From positions 620,001-684,000 of the forward strand of contig JAIXMG010000017.1 in assembly GCA_025201345.1 (NCBI GenBank): 64,000 nt of DNA, written 5' to 3'. This document shows positions 24,579 through 36,190 of the stretch, piece by piece. Under the pieces are notes generated by a model. It saw only the letters and a program-made list of their open reading frames with translations. It was not told the DNA's origin and did not search any database. Made by a program: the position numbers and the translations under genes. This DNA comes from Thamnidium elegans. Lineage: Eukaryota > Mucoromycota > Mucoromycetes > Mucorales > Mucoraceae. How positions within the stretch are numbered: position 1 is the first letter of the stretch; every line of letters begins with the position of its first letter.

Positions 24579-27013
24579 TTACAAAGGTGAATGCATACCA
24601 AGCTAAGAAACAAAATAAAAAACAAAAGTGTTACTATTGAATGAAGGTAAAATAAATAAATAGTACATTACCTTTGTACTGAATTCAAGCTTAGATCTCT
24701 TTTGAAACCGTGTAAACTCCTTATTATCGTGCATCTTGACTAGTTCTTGTACAGGTATTAATACAATTGGCCACGCAAAAGCTAAAAAATACACAAACCA
24801 AGGAATTTTAGATAATTCAAATGGTCCATGAGCAAGCGAAACGGCACAGAAACAGAATTGCAAGATAACACTCAAAAAAAATGCACCAATCCAAATTTTA
24901 TTTCTAAAAGGTACAAATTCAATAAGTGATGATGTACGATGAAGGAAAGACGGTGATATACATGCTACACATTAAATATTAGTAATTAATTTTGGTTATT
25001 ATAATCGCATTAACATTCACTCACCAAGGTACCATACAAAGGATACTAACATGGCGTTTTGAGCATATGTTACAGCCCATTGCTCTTCCAATGTCCAATG
25101 ATACCACCCTTTCATTCCAAACCTACCAAAAGCTTCTGATATGTTAATACTCAACGAATAAATTAAAGTCCTAATAAAGAGAGATAAAAAAAAAAAATTA
25201 GTAATAAAGAATCTCGGATATATATACAATATAATAAATAATACGTACATAGAATAAATAGCGACAGACATAACAATGACTAAAATAAATCGAAGTATAA
25301 AATAACACATAAATCTCCAAAAATCAGTAAGGTGTTCAATATTCTTCCCAGGCATCAATAACATGATACCATCTTCGTGCGGGGTGAAAAGCATGGACAT
25401 GGATAAAATGGGTAAAATAATCCATAATATCCACAGAATTTGGTACCCCGTGAAAATAGGCGGTAATAATAAACAGAAACTTAACAGTAACATCAATGAC
25501 ATGGACATACAACCAGCAGCATAAAAAGAGAATCCCATACGAACACATCCCAATAATCTTCGCGCATCACGGATTAATTGTGTCACAGCATATAAACTTG
25601 TTTCGTATTGCATGAATAGCCCGCATGGTAAACTACATAAAGAAGCTCCCACAGCTAGAGGTGGTTGACGATCATTCGTAGATAAACGTCCTTTACTTTG
25701 AGCACGTGTATGCATAGGTTCCATGGCAATACTAACATCAGACTAGAATAAAGTATATTAGTATATAGAATATGTAATGAAATAAAAAAAAAATTCTCTG
25801 CCTTACCAATGCAAATGATTCAGTGTTTTTGGTATTTAATGCGTTACCAATACAACACACAACTTCACCATTTTCTTGAAAGATGCGAATCATCTCTTTC
25901 ATAGCACGTGGTGTACACTCTGCAAATAAAGATACATGTAATGGAATATCATCCACATCCTCCAAATGAGGTCTAATTTCATCGATACCGCGTGGTAATT
26001 GAGCCTTAATATCATGTGTTTGAAGGTATCCGTTCCCACAATTTTCATCATCAGGGTTAGATAATAAAATACAACTATTCCAGTCAGTTTCTAACCCAAG
26101 ACGTTCAGCAAAGGCCTTAGATTCCCTTTCAGCCGTTGTTGAAAAGTAAACAAATCGAATACCAGCAAGACCTAAATCCTCAATAAAATCAACTACATTT
26201 TGTTTGGGTTGATGACACATGGCAGTCATACCAAGGAAAATTTGGCCCTTGACTACTTCCTTGTAAAATGTTGCTTCTTCTTGTTCATTAACAGGTTCAT
26301 CATCCTCAAATGAGTAATCACTGGATCCAGTATCTGAGGATACAGTACCACTGGAAGGTAAAGTAGAAGTACGTTTACTGGAGCGTTCTACTTTGATTAT
26401 TTCGTTTGCTGGTCGTTTCCCATTTTGCTTATTTCTCGAAGATGCAGGAATGGATTCAGTCGAATCACTACTATCAGAGCTATCAGAGCTAGGTGGTTTA
26501 TAAGGTAAAACAACAAATGCACAACCAGGATCTTCATCTTCGTCATCGGAGGGGTTTAAAAACGGAATACGACCATCATTTACAGTGTTGATAGGGCGAT
26601 AAGCATAAGCAATACATTGCATATCATGCACAAGTGCATTTTGAAAGAAATCGTTAATTTTTTTTTCCATCTAAAAAAAAAAGTTAGTAGTTTTTTCTTG
26701 AGAAGTTAATATCATTCACTTACAGTTTCACTCATGGTTTGTAAAGAGTTGCCATCCCAATAATCAGAACATTTATCCATAACAAGCGAAGGATGACCGT
26801 CTGTAAGTAGCTGGTAGCTTCCAGAAGATCGCTCTTCAAAAACAGTAGATAGTGCATTAGGTACTTCAAATTGGTAATATTTACTGTATTTGAATCTAGG
26901 TGTATTCAAAATTTCGTGATATGGAGCAAATGTATATATCTCAGCTCTAAGCGCAAATGATTGTAACGCTTCTTCTCTAAATCCAACACATTTACCTAAC
27001 CTACAAAGGCACG

Positions 27014-27049
<36 letters not shown>

Positions 27050-29907
27050 TTTATTAATACCAAGAGTATTCCCTTTTTTTTTTTTTGTAGAAAAAAAAAA
27101 AAAACGAAGCATACTTACATTGTCTTGCTGGTGCTGTTTTACCATATACATGCAGCTTAGATCGTCTACGATGATATTCTGATCTTTTACGACTTTGAAT
27201 TACACCACAGTTTGTATTAAGCATAAAGTTTAAACCAAGAGGTTTTAAACATCTACAAATAGACATTTTAGTATCTAGTGTGGAGTTCTTTCGTTTTTTA
27301 ATTTACGGTAAATATTGTTCCCAATCTTGATCTTCGAATTTTAATCCAGTAGGTTCATCAGAGTCCTCTTCGACATCTAAATAGGTAATGTCTTCTTCGT
27401 TATTAGGAAACATTAATTGTTCTACTGTTGGAAAGGGCTACATAAAAAAGGTTAGTTTTTTTATTTTATTTTATAAAATTCCCTTTTTTTCGCTTACGTT
27501 TGCAATCGTTCCCTCTCTGTCTAAACAACAAATAACGGTTGTACTTCCAAGTGATTCCAATAAGTTTGTTGATCTTGTTAACGATAATCGATCCCACTTT
27601 GTTAATAAAGATAAAAATCTATCCCAAACAGCATCTAACAGAAAAAAAAATGTCGATTAGATAGACAAGTCTAAAAGCTCATTATAAAAATATTTACTTG
27701 GACTTAGTTCGAGATCTTTTGTAGGAGGAGGAGCTTCAGCATCGAATTCGTCTACTTCATCATCATCCTCATACTCTGTTTTAGATATTTGTAGAGCTTC
27801 AAACAGAATGAGTAGTTGTGCATTACCGAAACTTCTAGCAATGATCCACATGCTCGGTATACATAAAGGTAACAAGGGAATAATAGCGTAGATGGACATG
27901 GTAAATACTTCTTCTACTAGTTGGTCGACAGGAAAATGGTTGATCAGCGTACTATGAAGCCCATATCTCAAAAAATTAACGACTAGAGCAATACCGAGTA
28001 CAATCCAAATGATATATCGATAGAATATGCGAATAATGACATGACTTTCATTATACATGACAGTATCGGGTCGCTTTTGATTTAATGCTCTACGCATGTT
28101 TTTTTCTAATGGTGATTCTAATAAAACAAATTGATGTCTTCCTCTTGATCTCATATACTCTTCCATTAAACCAGAAGGTGGTGGAATTCCAAAGAAGGAC
28201 GGTTTAAATGTTTGGTCTTTAGCGATATAATATTCCTTTGTATTTAATGGTGGTTCACTTTTGCTAGAAGAATCACTGCTGCTAGATCCATGACGTTTTT
28301 TAGTTGATTCGTTTTCTTGATCTGTGTTAGAATGATGCGTTTTATGAATATATTTCATGCGTCCAGGAGCAATATCGCCATATAGCATTTCTACTATATC
28401 GCCTTCTACTAATAAATTAACGGGGAAAATACGCACAACACCATCACGCACAACTTTAGCTACAGACATGGAGGGTATAAACGGGATTTTTGTATCCTGT
28501 ACCATGTTCATTCCACTTCGTTCTAATGCACCAATAATAGTAGCAGCTCGATCTGTCATTTCTCTATAAGCCAACACTTGTTCTCGATAAAATATGTATC
28601 CATTCCATACTGTCATTGTTATTAATAAAATGGCTTCTACTAATAAACCTGTAATACGAAACTGGTACGGATTACTTTTGAAATATCCAACGATATAAAA
28701 TGATAGTAATGTTAAACCTGATAATGTACTGAGGAACATGGCAGGGTTAACAATAACCATACGAAAATCTATTAATTTAATATTAATATATATATATCTA
28801 CTTTGCACAACACATACGTATACGTATAAATTTACCAATGGTTTTATCTATTCTCGTTCTTTCTTCATCTAGAATGTGGTTGGCTAAATACAGCAATTTG
28901 CTAATACACACATAAAAAATTAATACGGATAGAATTGGAAATTTATACAGTTTTTTTTCTTTTTCTTTTTTGCTTTACCTCAGTGCTTCTTCGCTAGATA
29001 ATCCAGGATGCCTATTCGATTGTAAACTTTCTCTTCTACTCCAAGAATGAGATTGTAGATTGGATTGTAATACGCGTTGTGTTCTCTTGTGTAATCTACG
29101 TGGAATTGACCTTCTTCTAAATCGCTCATTTTCATCATGTCTATTATGTCGATAACTCCTTTCATTATGTCTCAACATACGTTCACGATCTCCTCGTGGC
29201 ATTTCATCTACTAAATCATCATCTTCTTCTGTATAAACTGTTACCATGGCTTTATTATCAGCTAGAAGATCTTTTCTTCGATGATGTCTGTGTCGACGTC
29301 TTCTCTCTTTATGTATCGAGCCTGGTTTACGAGAAATTTCTTCTTGTTCTAAATCATCGTCTCCGTCATTTTCTGCAGCGGATAAATCAGTTTCTTCAGG
29401 TTGAGAGTGAGTAGGTTCCATTAAATGAAGATGAGAAGGAGGTAACATGAGACGACTATTAGAAGCAGAATCTGCGTCTGATTCACGTCTACTACCAGGT
29501 GTATAACAAAATGCATAATCGCTTTCTGATTCGTCGTCTCCAGAACGTAATAAATGAGCGAAACCATTCTTTTCGAGACGACGAGGTATAGAACCACCGT
29601 GGTCAATAACTACTTGAGCAGAAACACTAGAACCTGAACTACTACTGCTGCTGCTGCTGCTGTGAGAGGAATCACTATTATTGTCATCACCACCTTCACT
29701 AGTTCGTTTGTTGCGGTGGTGATGTTTTGATTTTTTGGTAGTAGTAGTAGCAGTAGGTTCATTATTCACGTCTAATAAAAAAAAAGTCGTACCTTGGTCA
29801 TCGGTAACCGGTTCAACAGGTAATATATTTAATGGTGTTTCCGAATTAGTAGAAGTGACAGAATTATGCGAAGAACCAGAAACGGTACGTCGCATATCGT
29901 CAGCCAT
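24579..29907 (-). CDS. TMEM94-like P-type ATPase homologue with degenerate catalytic motif
   Basis: Long multi-exon membrane protein matching animal TMEM94 (reported as an ER magnesium uptake protein, ERMA). The start is MADDMRRTVSG at 29907; an in-frame extension to 30009 exists but adds an odd Phe-rich string. A long polar, Ser/Arg/Asp-rich N-terminal region comes first (29907-28980). Next is a first membrane pair (28760-28600: LSGLTLLSFYIVGYFK, AILLITMTVWNGYIFY), then an actuator-like part (VVRDGVVRIFPVNLLVEGDI, MLYGDIAPGR). The phosphorylation site equivalent is TVICCLDREGTIA (27540-27500), not DKTGT. The nucleotide-domain region includes CSDYWDGNSLQTMSETVSE, AYAYRPIN and LAGIRFVYFSTTAERESKAF; then AKLPRGIDEIRPHLE-type blocks and ECTPRAMKEMIRIFQENGEV. 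A C-terminal bundle of membrane segments follows, and the last short exon ends STK-LGMHSPL, as in TMEM94. All junctions I tested were in frame. Confidence 0.9.
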
Positions 29908-30501
29908 AATAATTAGTATTACGGAGAGTAAAAGATATACAGATTGTAACAACAACAAAAAAACAAAAAAAAACAAAAAAAAGAGACATGTAATAGTTCG
30001 GACAAACAAATAAGTAGAAACAATAAAGGACTAAATATTATTGGATAATAATATTTATAATACAAGAGTTAATTGAGATAATAAAATAGAATAATGTTTA
30101 TTTGTAAAGAGAGAGGAGAGTATTTATACTGAATAGTAACAATATTCCAGATCCCAAAAAGGAAATAAAAAAATGTTAGCTTTAAAATTCTCTACTACCG
30201 AAGTATTCAAACCGCATATGCGGCGAAGCACAACCTGGCGCACCACCGCTTTTAAGCGTGTGTTTTTCAGATGGCCAGGGGCGAAAAAGGTATTTATTGT
30301 TAACATTTAGAAAAAGGAGGAAAATTTTGTTTTAAATTTTTTTTTTTTTGTCATTGTGTGTGTCCAGTAGGAACCATTCCGATCATCAAGAGCATCAAAA
30401 GTATAACAAGGAAGCCTCTTACGTTCTTCTTCTTCGTGATGTTTTTTTTCGTTTTCTTTTACCCATTTTTAGTTAAAAATATGGATAATATATAAAAAAA
30501 A

Positions 30502-30683
30502 CGGTTTTCTTAGGGACCACCGCAAAAATTCTTTCGGATCACCGGTCTGTACATAGGGAAGCTTAGGATTTATACAAAAAAAAAAAGAAGCTTAGGATCG
30601 GGTAACCGGTGGTCCGAAAGCAGTATCCCTAAGTACACACCGGTGGTCCGAAAGAATTTTTGTGGTGGTCCCTAAGAAAACCG
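30502..30683. mobile_element. Foldback MITE with 45-bp terminal inverted repeats
   Basis: The left arm (30502-30546, starting cggttttcttagggaccacc) is the reverse complement of the right arm (30639-30683, ending ggtccctaagaaaaccg) with only two mismatches in 45. The centre carries a third partial copy of the inner arm (accggtggtccgaaag at 30605) and a duplicated word gaagcttaggat (30559 and 30588). Flanks are ataaaaaaaa and ataaaaaaa, which could be a 9-bp target duplication of the Mutator type, but such simple sequence is weak proof. There is no coding capacity. Confidence 0.88.
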
Positions 30684-31644
30684 ATAAAAAAACACGTCCT
30701 AAAAAAACCTAAGTTATTATTTATCATTTTATTTTATCTATCTTTGTGTTGTATGTATAAGCAAGTGTACCCTTTCCGAGGGAGGTACAAAATAGTTCAG
30801 TATTGCTAATGTGTGTTCTTTAACAAAACACTATGGCTAAATACCTTTAGTTTCTTTTTTTATGGCAATGTAATTAAACAGCATACAACACCAAGGCTTT
30901 TTTAACCCAGTTTGCTCATCAGTTTTTTTTTTTTTTTTTTTTTTAACAAAACCCCCTTGGAAAAACTGGATCTGATGGGTAAAAAAAAAAATTTGCTCTC
31001 ACGGATAACGAGATTTGGAATAAACAAAAAAATACTTCTTTTTACAGCTTTAAAATACAATAGTGATGAATAGAATATACGTAAAATAAAACAACAATAT
31101 AAGGAGTAAATTATGAGTTCAGTTTATTATAAAGTGCAAAAAAAAACAATATAGCTTATTACATATAAAATAAAAAGGGTTGATAGGTATATCAATAAAA
31201 AAATTAAACTGTCTTATAATATAAAGAAAGAAGTGATATATAAATTAAGAATGATAGATACAAATATAAATAAACAGGTCAAACTACATTCAAAACAATA
31301 ATAGATAAGCGAGGCAACAGTGTATTATAAAAAAAAAAAAAAAAAAAAAAAAAGATCGTATAAAACTAGTAAGTATAAGTTTGAATACATGTGTATAAAT
31401 AAAAGAAGCATTCTTACCATAATAATAGACACACAAATAGAAACCTAGTAAAATAGAGATAATGTTAATAGAGGTGATGACTACGGAAAATATTAAGCAA
31501 CCATACCACTTCTTATATATATCCTTGTATTAAACCGGTCAAAATATTAAATGGGTATAAAGCTTACACGGTGTCATTTTTTTACCCTCCCCCAGTTGGA
31601 CTTGCTAGATTAATTAAAATAAGAAATAAAGACTTTTATCTTTA

Positions 31645-31672
31645 TTTTTCCACGATAAATATCGTGGAAAAA
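31645..31672. repeat. Perfect 12-bp inverted repeat (hairpin)
   Basis: Arms tttttccacgat and atcgtggaaaaa flank a 4-base aaat spacer. It lies about 120 bases before the first readable exon of the Fanzor gene. It could be a terminator-like or regulatory hairpin, or part of the element carrying the gene. Confidence 0.8.
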
Positions 31673-31792
31673 ACATTCAAACCAGATTGATAGCTTACAT
31701 CATTATCAATGACTAATGTAAAATATACAAACTAAACAATAAAGTAAAAGCCTTTATATAAATTGGATATGATGTAAAAGACACTAATATAG

Positions 31793-34654
31793 TTTATTCT
31801 AAATTGAAAGAGCCATTCAAAATCTACAAAGTAATTACGTGTATAAGGTAACTATCGAATATAAAAAACATCTAACACAATGTTATATCTAGCAACTTTT
31901 TCGAACTACTGCAGAGGAATTCACAATATTAATAACAAGAGATGCTATGCATTTTGTTACTTTTCTTGTGCGTAATTGGGTAGCTTCAGGCTAAAATCTT
32001 GCTAATTTCCCTAATATTACTACGCCAATTTTATGGACTCACTCATATAGGCTGATGGCTATACGAATAATCTAAATTCTAGAATCAGAGTAAGTTTTAC
32101 TTGTTATTGTTATAGGTCACATACAAACTATAAACTATATATTTACTTTTATTTAATAGCCCGCACCTCTTTTAACGCAATCATTGATACGGTTTAATAT
32201 TTTTTGGGTTGACCCTAATACGAAAGGTAAATTTCACAGCTTCCGGTGTATTATAAAAGCTGACTACTTCTAACTATTAACTATTAACTAGAAAATTTAT
32301 ATGATATATCTATCCTTGACGATCTACATATTCTCTATTGCCGCGACTTATACGACAACAATGATATAAAGTAAAGTATATAGTTATTTAACATGAATTT
32401 TGATCAGATCTAAATAATAAATATATCTGTTAACTAGATGTTATTGTACATTTATCTCGCAATGTAAAATATATCTTAAAAAAAGTTTTCAGAGGTTTTT
32501 ACTTGGACTACAAACACGAAAAAAATCATAAAAAAATTAATCAGGATAAGCTTAGTAAGTACCTATACGTACTATTGACGCGTATGAAGCATTTGCATTA
32601 ACACATCTATACATCATTAAAGATAGCATTTCTTGCAATTGACAGTACTACACAAAATAAAAGTGCAGACGATATCATTAAGTATATCAAAGAGAAAGAA
32701 GAAGAAGTAGATAACTTAGTTATCGAATTATTCAAGTAAGTGATTAATATTTTTTTTTTTATATTACGAAAACCCATGTTTCAATAACTTATTTTATTAT
32801 ATTCAGCAAATTCCAAAAAATATACAAAGAATGCTTTACTTTAAATAACAATATCTTATCCTTTGATGATCTTTGTGATTATGACACAATCAAGAAAAAT
32901 AACTACTCTGCGCTTTTCGTGAAATTCAGTTGTAGAATGTTAGGTTTTGTTGATCATTTTAACATAGAAAAAATCAAAAAGATAGAACATACTCCCTATG
33001 CACAGTCATTCCGTTGGTAATATATCAGTTATACATATGATAGCACAACCATTATTTATAATTATTTTTATATTATAATAAATTTCCCATTAAGTGGTAC
33101 TACTTCTATTTACCATCTATTCAAAAAGGCCCATAGCTTAGGTTACCCTGTTCCGGACTCATTGTATCTAGATGAATCAAAAGTAACATTAAATAATATT
33201 AGCTGGAAAATTATTTCTACTAAAAACATATATATATATTGTATTACATAATAGACATCTTTAAAAGGAGTTCGTTCTTTCGATGACAACATTTATTTTG
33301 GAGAAAACGAAAGTAAATTGTGGGAATCTTTTTTCAAGTTAAATTGTGTACCAAAAAAGAGGAAAAAAAACACGCCTAGTAAGATATTCATAATTATGAT
33401 TCACTTTTTCTTAGAACTGATAATTTTTGGTTTCGCAATAAACTACGTACTTGATAAACTCAATGACATTTTTTTCGATTGTGGCTTCATGACCCATGGA
33501 CATATGATCGCGACACATTTTTATGCTTTCAGAAGAGGTACTTTAACGTTGTTTAAATCGCTTTTTATACAAACTACTTATTTGAACCGAAATATATAGA
33601 ATTGTTATCTTCCGATAAAAACGAAATTAAAGTATTAAAAAGAAACGCAAATTTGTCTTCTATGAATAAAGGGGTATATACGTTTGATAAAGAACCTACT
33701 GGACTTTCTCTTTCGGAAAAGGATGCAGTGAGAATTGATCCCGGTAAGTCTTTGGCCCCTTGATAAATATATGTATAATTTACTCCAGTCTTTATACTTA
33801 GGAGTGAGGGATTTGATAATGGGAGTGCGATCTTCAGATAGTACGAAATCTTTTAGCATATCAAACAAAACATATAGGTAACCGATATAACTATACATAT
33901 GAATATATATGTATATATTGTACTAAAATAACTCATCCTTATTTGAAAAGCTTACAGAGTGGCGTAGAAAAGTCGAGCTGAAAAATAGAGAGGATGGTAA
34001 CATACAACAAACATACAATCTATTAAAAGGTTTAAAGACTGCAAATCTACAAGAATATTTCATGTACTTAATATCTGTAACATCTACGCATAAAAGTAAA
34101 TATTATTGATATTAAACATTAAACAATATGACATTTAATTTTTTTTTATGATGCATAGGGTTTTTTATTTCATGTCTCATTTTAGACATAGAGAAACGAA
34201 GGGGTATTTGTATTCAAATAGAAAAATGGCTTTAGACTACATCTCAAACGTTGTAGCAAATCAAACTTGTAGTAATGAACCCTTTTCTTTAACCCGCCGT
34301 TCAACAAAGGTTAAAAGAAGAAAAAGGAGGAAGAGGTTTAGAGCTAAGCAGCCCTTTATCCCGTCCGAAAAGCGGTCAATCATATCTTATGGAAATGCTA
34401 GCTTACAAGGTACTACGAAAACGTATACCCCTGTCCCAGTGAAGGTAATAATGAATTATATGATGTATATACCTCTTTATAACTTTTTTTTATATCAATA
34501 AATAGAAGACTATAACCGCAATTTCAAGGAGATCATTAGTTATACTGGTAGATAAATTCCGGACATCTGTAACTTGTTCAAGGTGCCACAGCACTTCGGA
34601 AAAGAAATATAGACGGTAAGTCTACTTATTTTTTGACAGTTCCAGACACTAATT

Positions 34655-34716
<62 letters not shown>

Positions 34717-35005
34717 GCAGACAAAAAGAAGGCGAAGAACATTACAAATATTTAAGTACGTCTAACTCCCCTAATAATTATTTACATGTACTAATATCAT
34801 TTAACGCATAGTATACCGTTTAAAAGTTTTCCCAACTTGTTTAGATGGTAAAAAGATTTGGCACAGAGACGTAAACGCTGCCATAAACAATGAAGGTATC
34901 ATGATGGACTATATCAATTCTCAATATGATATTAAATCGAGACATCCGTCACTATACCGCGGTACACCACCAGCTGTAATTATAACTACAGCCACCAGCT
35001 CCTAG
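31793..35005 (+). CDS. Fanzor (TnpB-like RNA-guided nuclease family), multi-exon
   Basis: Eukaryotic relatives of IS200/605 TnpB; several Fanzors are proven RNA-guided DNA nucleases. Readable exons: 31793-31830, 31893-31979, about 32043-32091, 32159-32225, 32290-32368, then (after less certain small exons) to 32735, 32807-33016, 33095-33182, 33255-33378, 33415-33537, 33600-33743, 33802-33877, about 33958-34097, 34159-34444, 34506-34615, 34721-34755, 34812-35005. The family motif D...[TS][TS]xx(zinc finger)...RD is met: RuvC-I aspartate in DAVRIDPG-VRDLIMGVR, FRTSVTCSRC, and IWHRDVNAAINNEGIMMDYI. Odd points: VDKFRTS has Lys where relatives have Glu; the second zinc pair is reduced to TCLDG; and exon 33958-34097 does not fit the phase of its neighbours by GT-AG splicing. 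It is either slightly decayed or has sequence errors. The start exon was not found. Confidence 0.82.
34652..34715. repeat. Poly-T tract of about 63 bases
   Basis: Long thymine run directly upstream of the ggcag acceptor of a Fanzor intron. It may act as an extended polypyrimidine tract; its length is probably variable or imprecise in the assembly. Confidence 0.9.
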
Positions 35006-36145
35006 TCGAGCCTAATTGGAATATCTTTCTATGTTTTTTTTGAAGTGTTTTAGGATTGTCCGCTTACTTAACATTCAAAAATAAAAAGGGTTTAACATGC
35101 GTAATGATTGTTTTTTACCGCTGAAATACATATATAAAATATGTGCTGTATATCAATGATATCACTTGATGTAGTGCAATATATATATATATATATATAG
35201 GTACGCACCCGAGGGTTCAACATAAATTATAACGTCTTTTTTATTTCAAATTTAACCAAACAAGTGATAGTTAGTGCGTAGATCTTTTATATTTTTAGTA
35301 ATAGTAGTGGTTACAACGCAATACGATAAGCACAGAATGAGGGCTAGACTTAATTATAAAAGGTCTGAAAGCGTAAAAGAGACACAAAACTCGGCTTCCA
35401 GTTGCGATGTCGTACTAAAAGTCAATTTTTACGTGTGTTTATTATAGGTTGTCAACTTGGAGAAAAAGTCTATTTTCGGCACTTAATATACATTCTGTAT
35501 TGCAATAAGAACTGGCTTTTGTGCCTGATAAAAAAAAAGGAATCTGGAACCAAACGAGTTTTTGAGAAATACAAGATTATCGGTGCATAAATTCATATAT
35601 AATATAGTTATGAACTTCTAAACTATCTTTTTTACATACGAAATTGACATTTCCTTGATTAATACACGGATATTAGCATTAAGTATGAAGCTTGCTAATT
35701 AATTACGGAAAAGAAAATGAAAGGGAAGATATTTATACTTTCAGGTACGATTTATCCTGCTGTCGATTGCTGACATATAGCAAAAAAAAAAAAAAAAAAA
35801 AAAAAGTCGGGCTTTTAGCCATAATCTAATATTTGCATGTAAAGACTGAAACAGCGTAACAGTATTTTATTCCCCGCCCATTACAAGATGAAATACCTTT
35901 ACAAAAAAAAAAAAAAAAAAGGCCATCCTATCCATTTGAAAGTTGTTATACTTTCTTTTTTTAATAAAGATCACGTGTAGTATTCAAAATAGGTCAAGCA
36001 CAAGTAGTACCACTGTAATAAGTAATCTTATCTTTTCTTCTTTTTTACTCCTTACTACGTGACTATTTGTTTCCCGGGGCAAATTTTAATATTTTTTCCC
36101 TTTTTCTTTTTTCATATATTTTTTTTCTTTTTTCTGAATCAGTAC

Positions 36146-36176
<31 letters not shown>

Positions 36177-36190
36177 GAATTCGTTTTTCA
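35006..36190. other. Intergenic between Fanzor and Zds genes
   Basis: No gene seen. A (TA)n run lies at 35180-35200, and poly-A runs at 35781-35804, 35903-35920 and 36147-36173. A 62-codon open frame at 35402-35590 has no recognisable features. The last 120 bases are pyrimidine-rich promoter-like sequence for the Zds gene. Confidence 0.45.

Larger units (their letters stand above)
29908..31780. other. Intergenic, repeat-rich
   Basis: No gene I can support. A GC-richer patch (30205-30290) contains the palindrome ccgcatatgcgg. The foldback MITE at 30502-30683 and the hairpin at 31645-31672 are listed separately. Homopolymer runs occur at 30923-30944 (T) and 31330-31353 (A). The TMEM94-like promoter lies at its left edge. 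Confidence 0.45.

Noticed and set aside
29907..30009. Longer N terminus for the TMEM94-like protein
   Set aside because: The extension is a low-complexity Phe/Leu string, and the family begins with a polar cytosolic region, so the ATG at 29907 is preferred.
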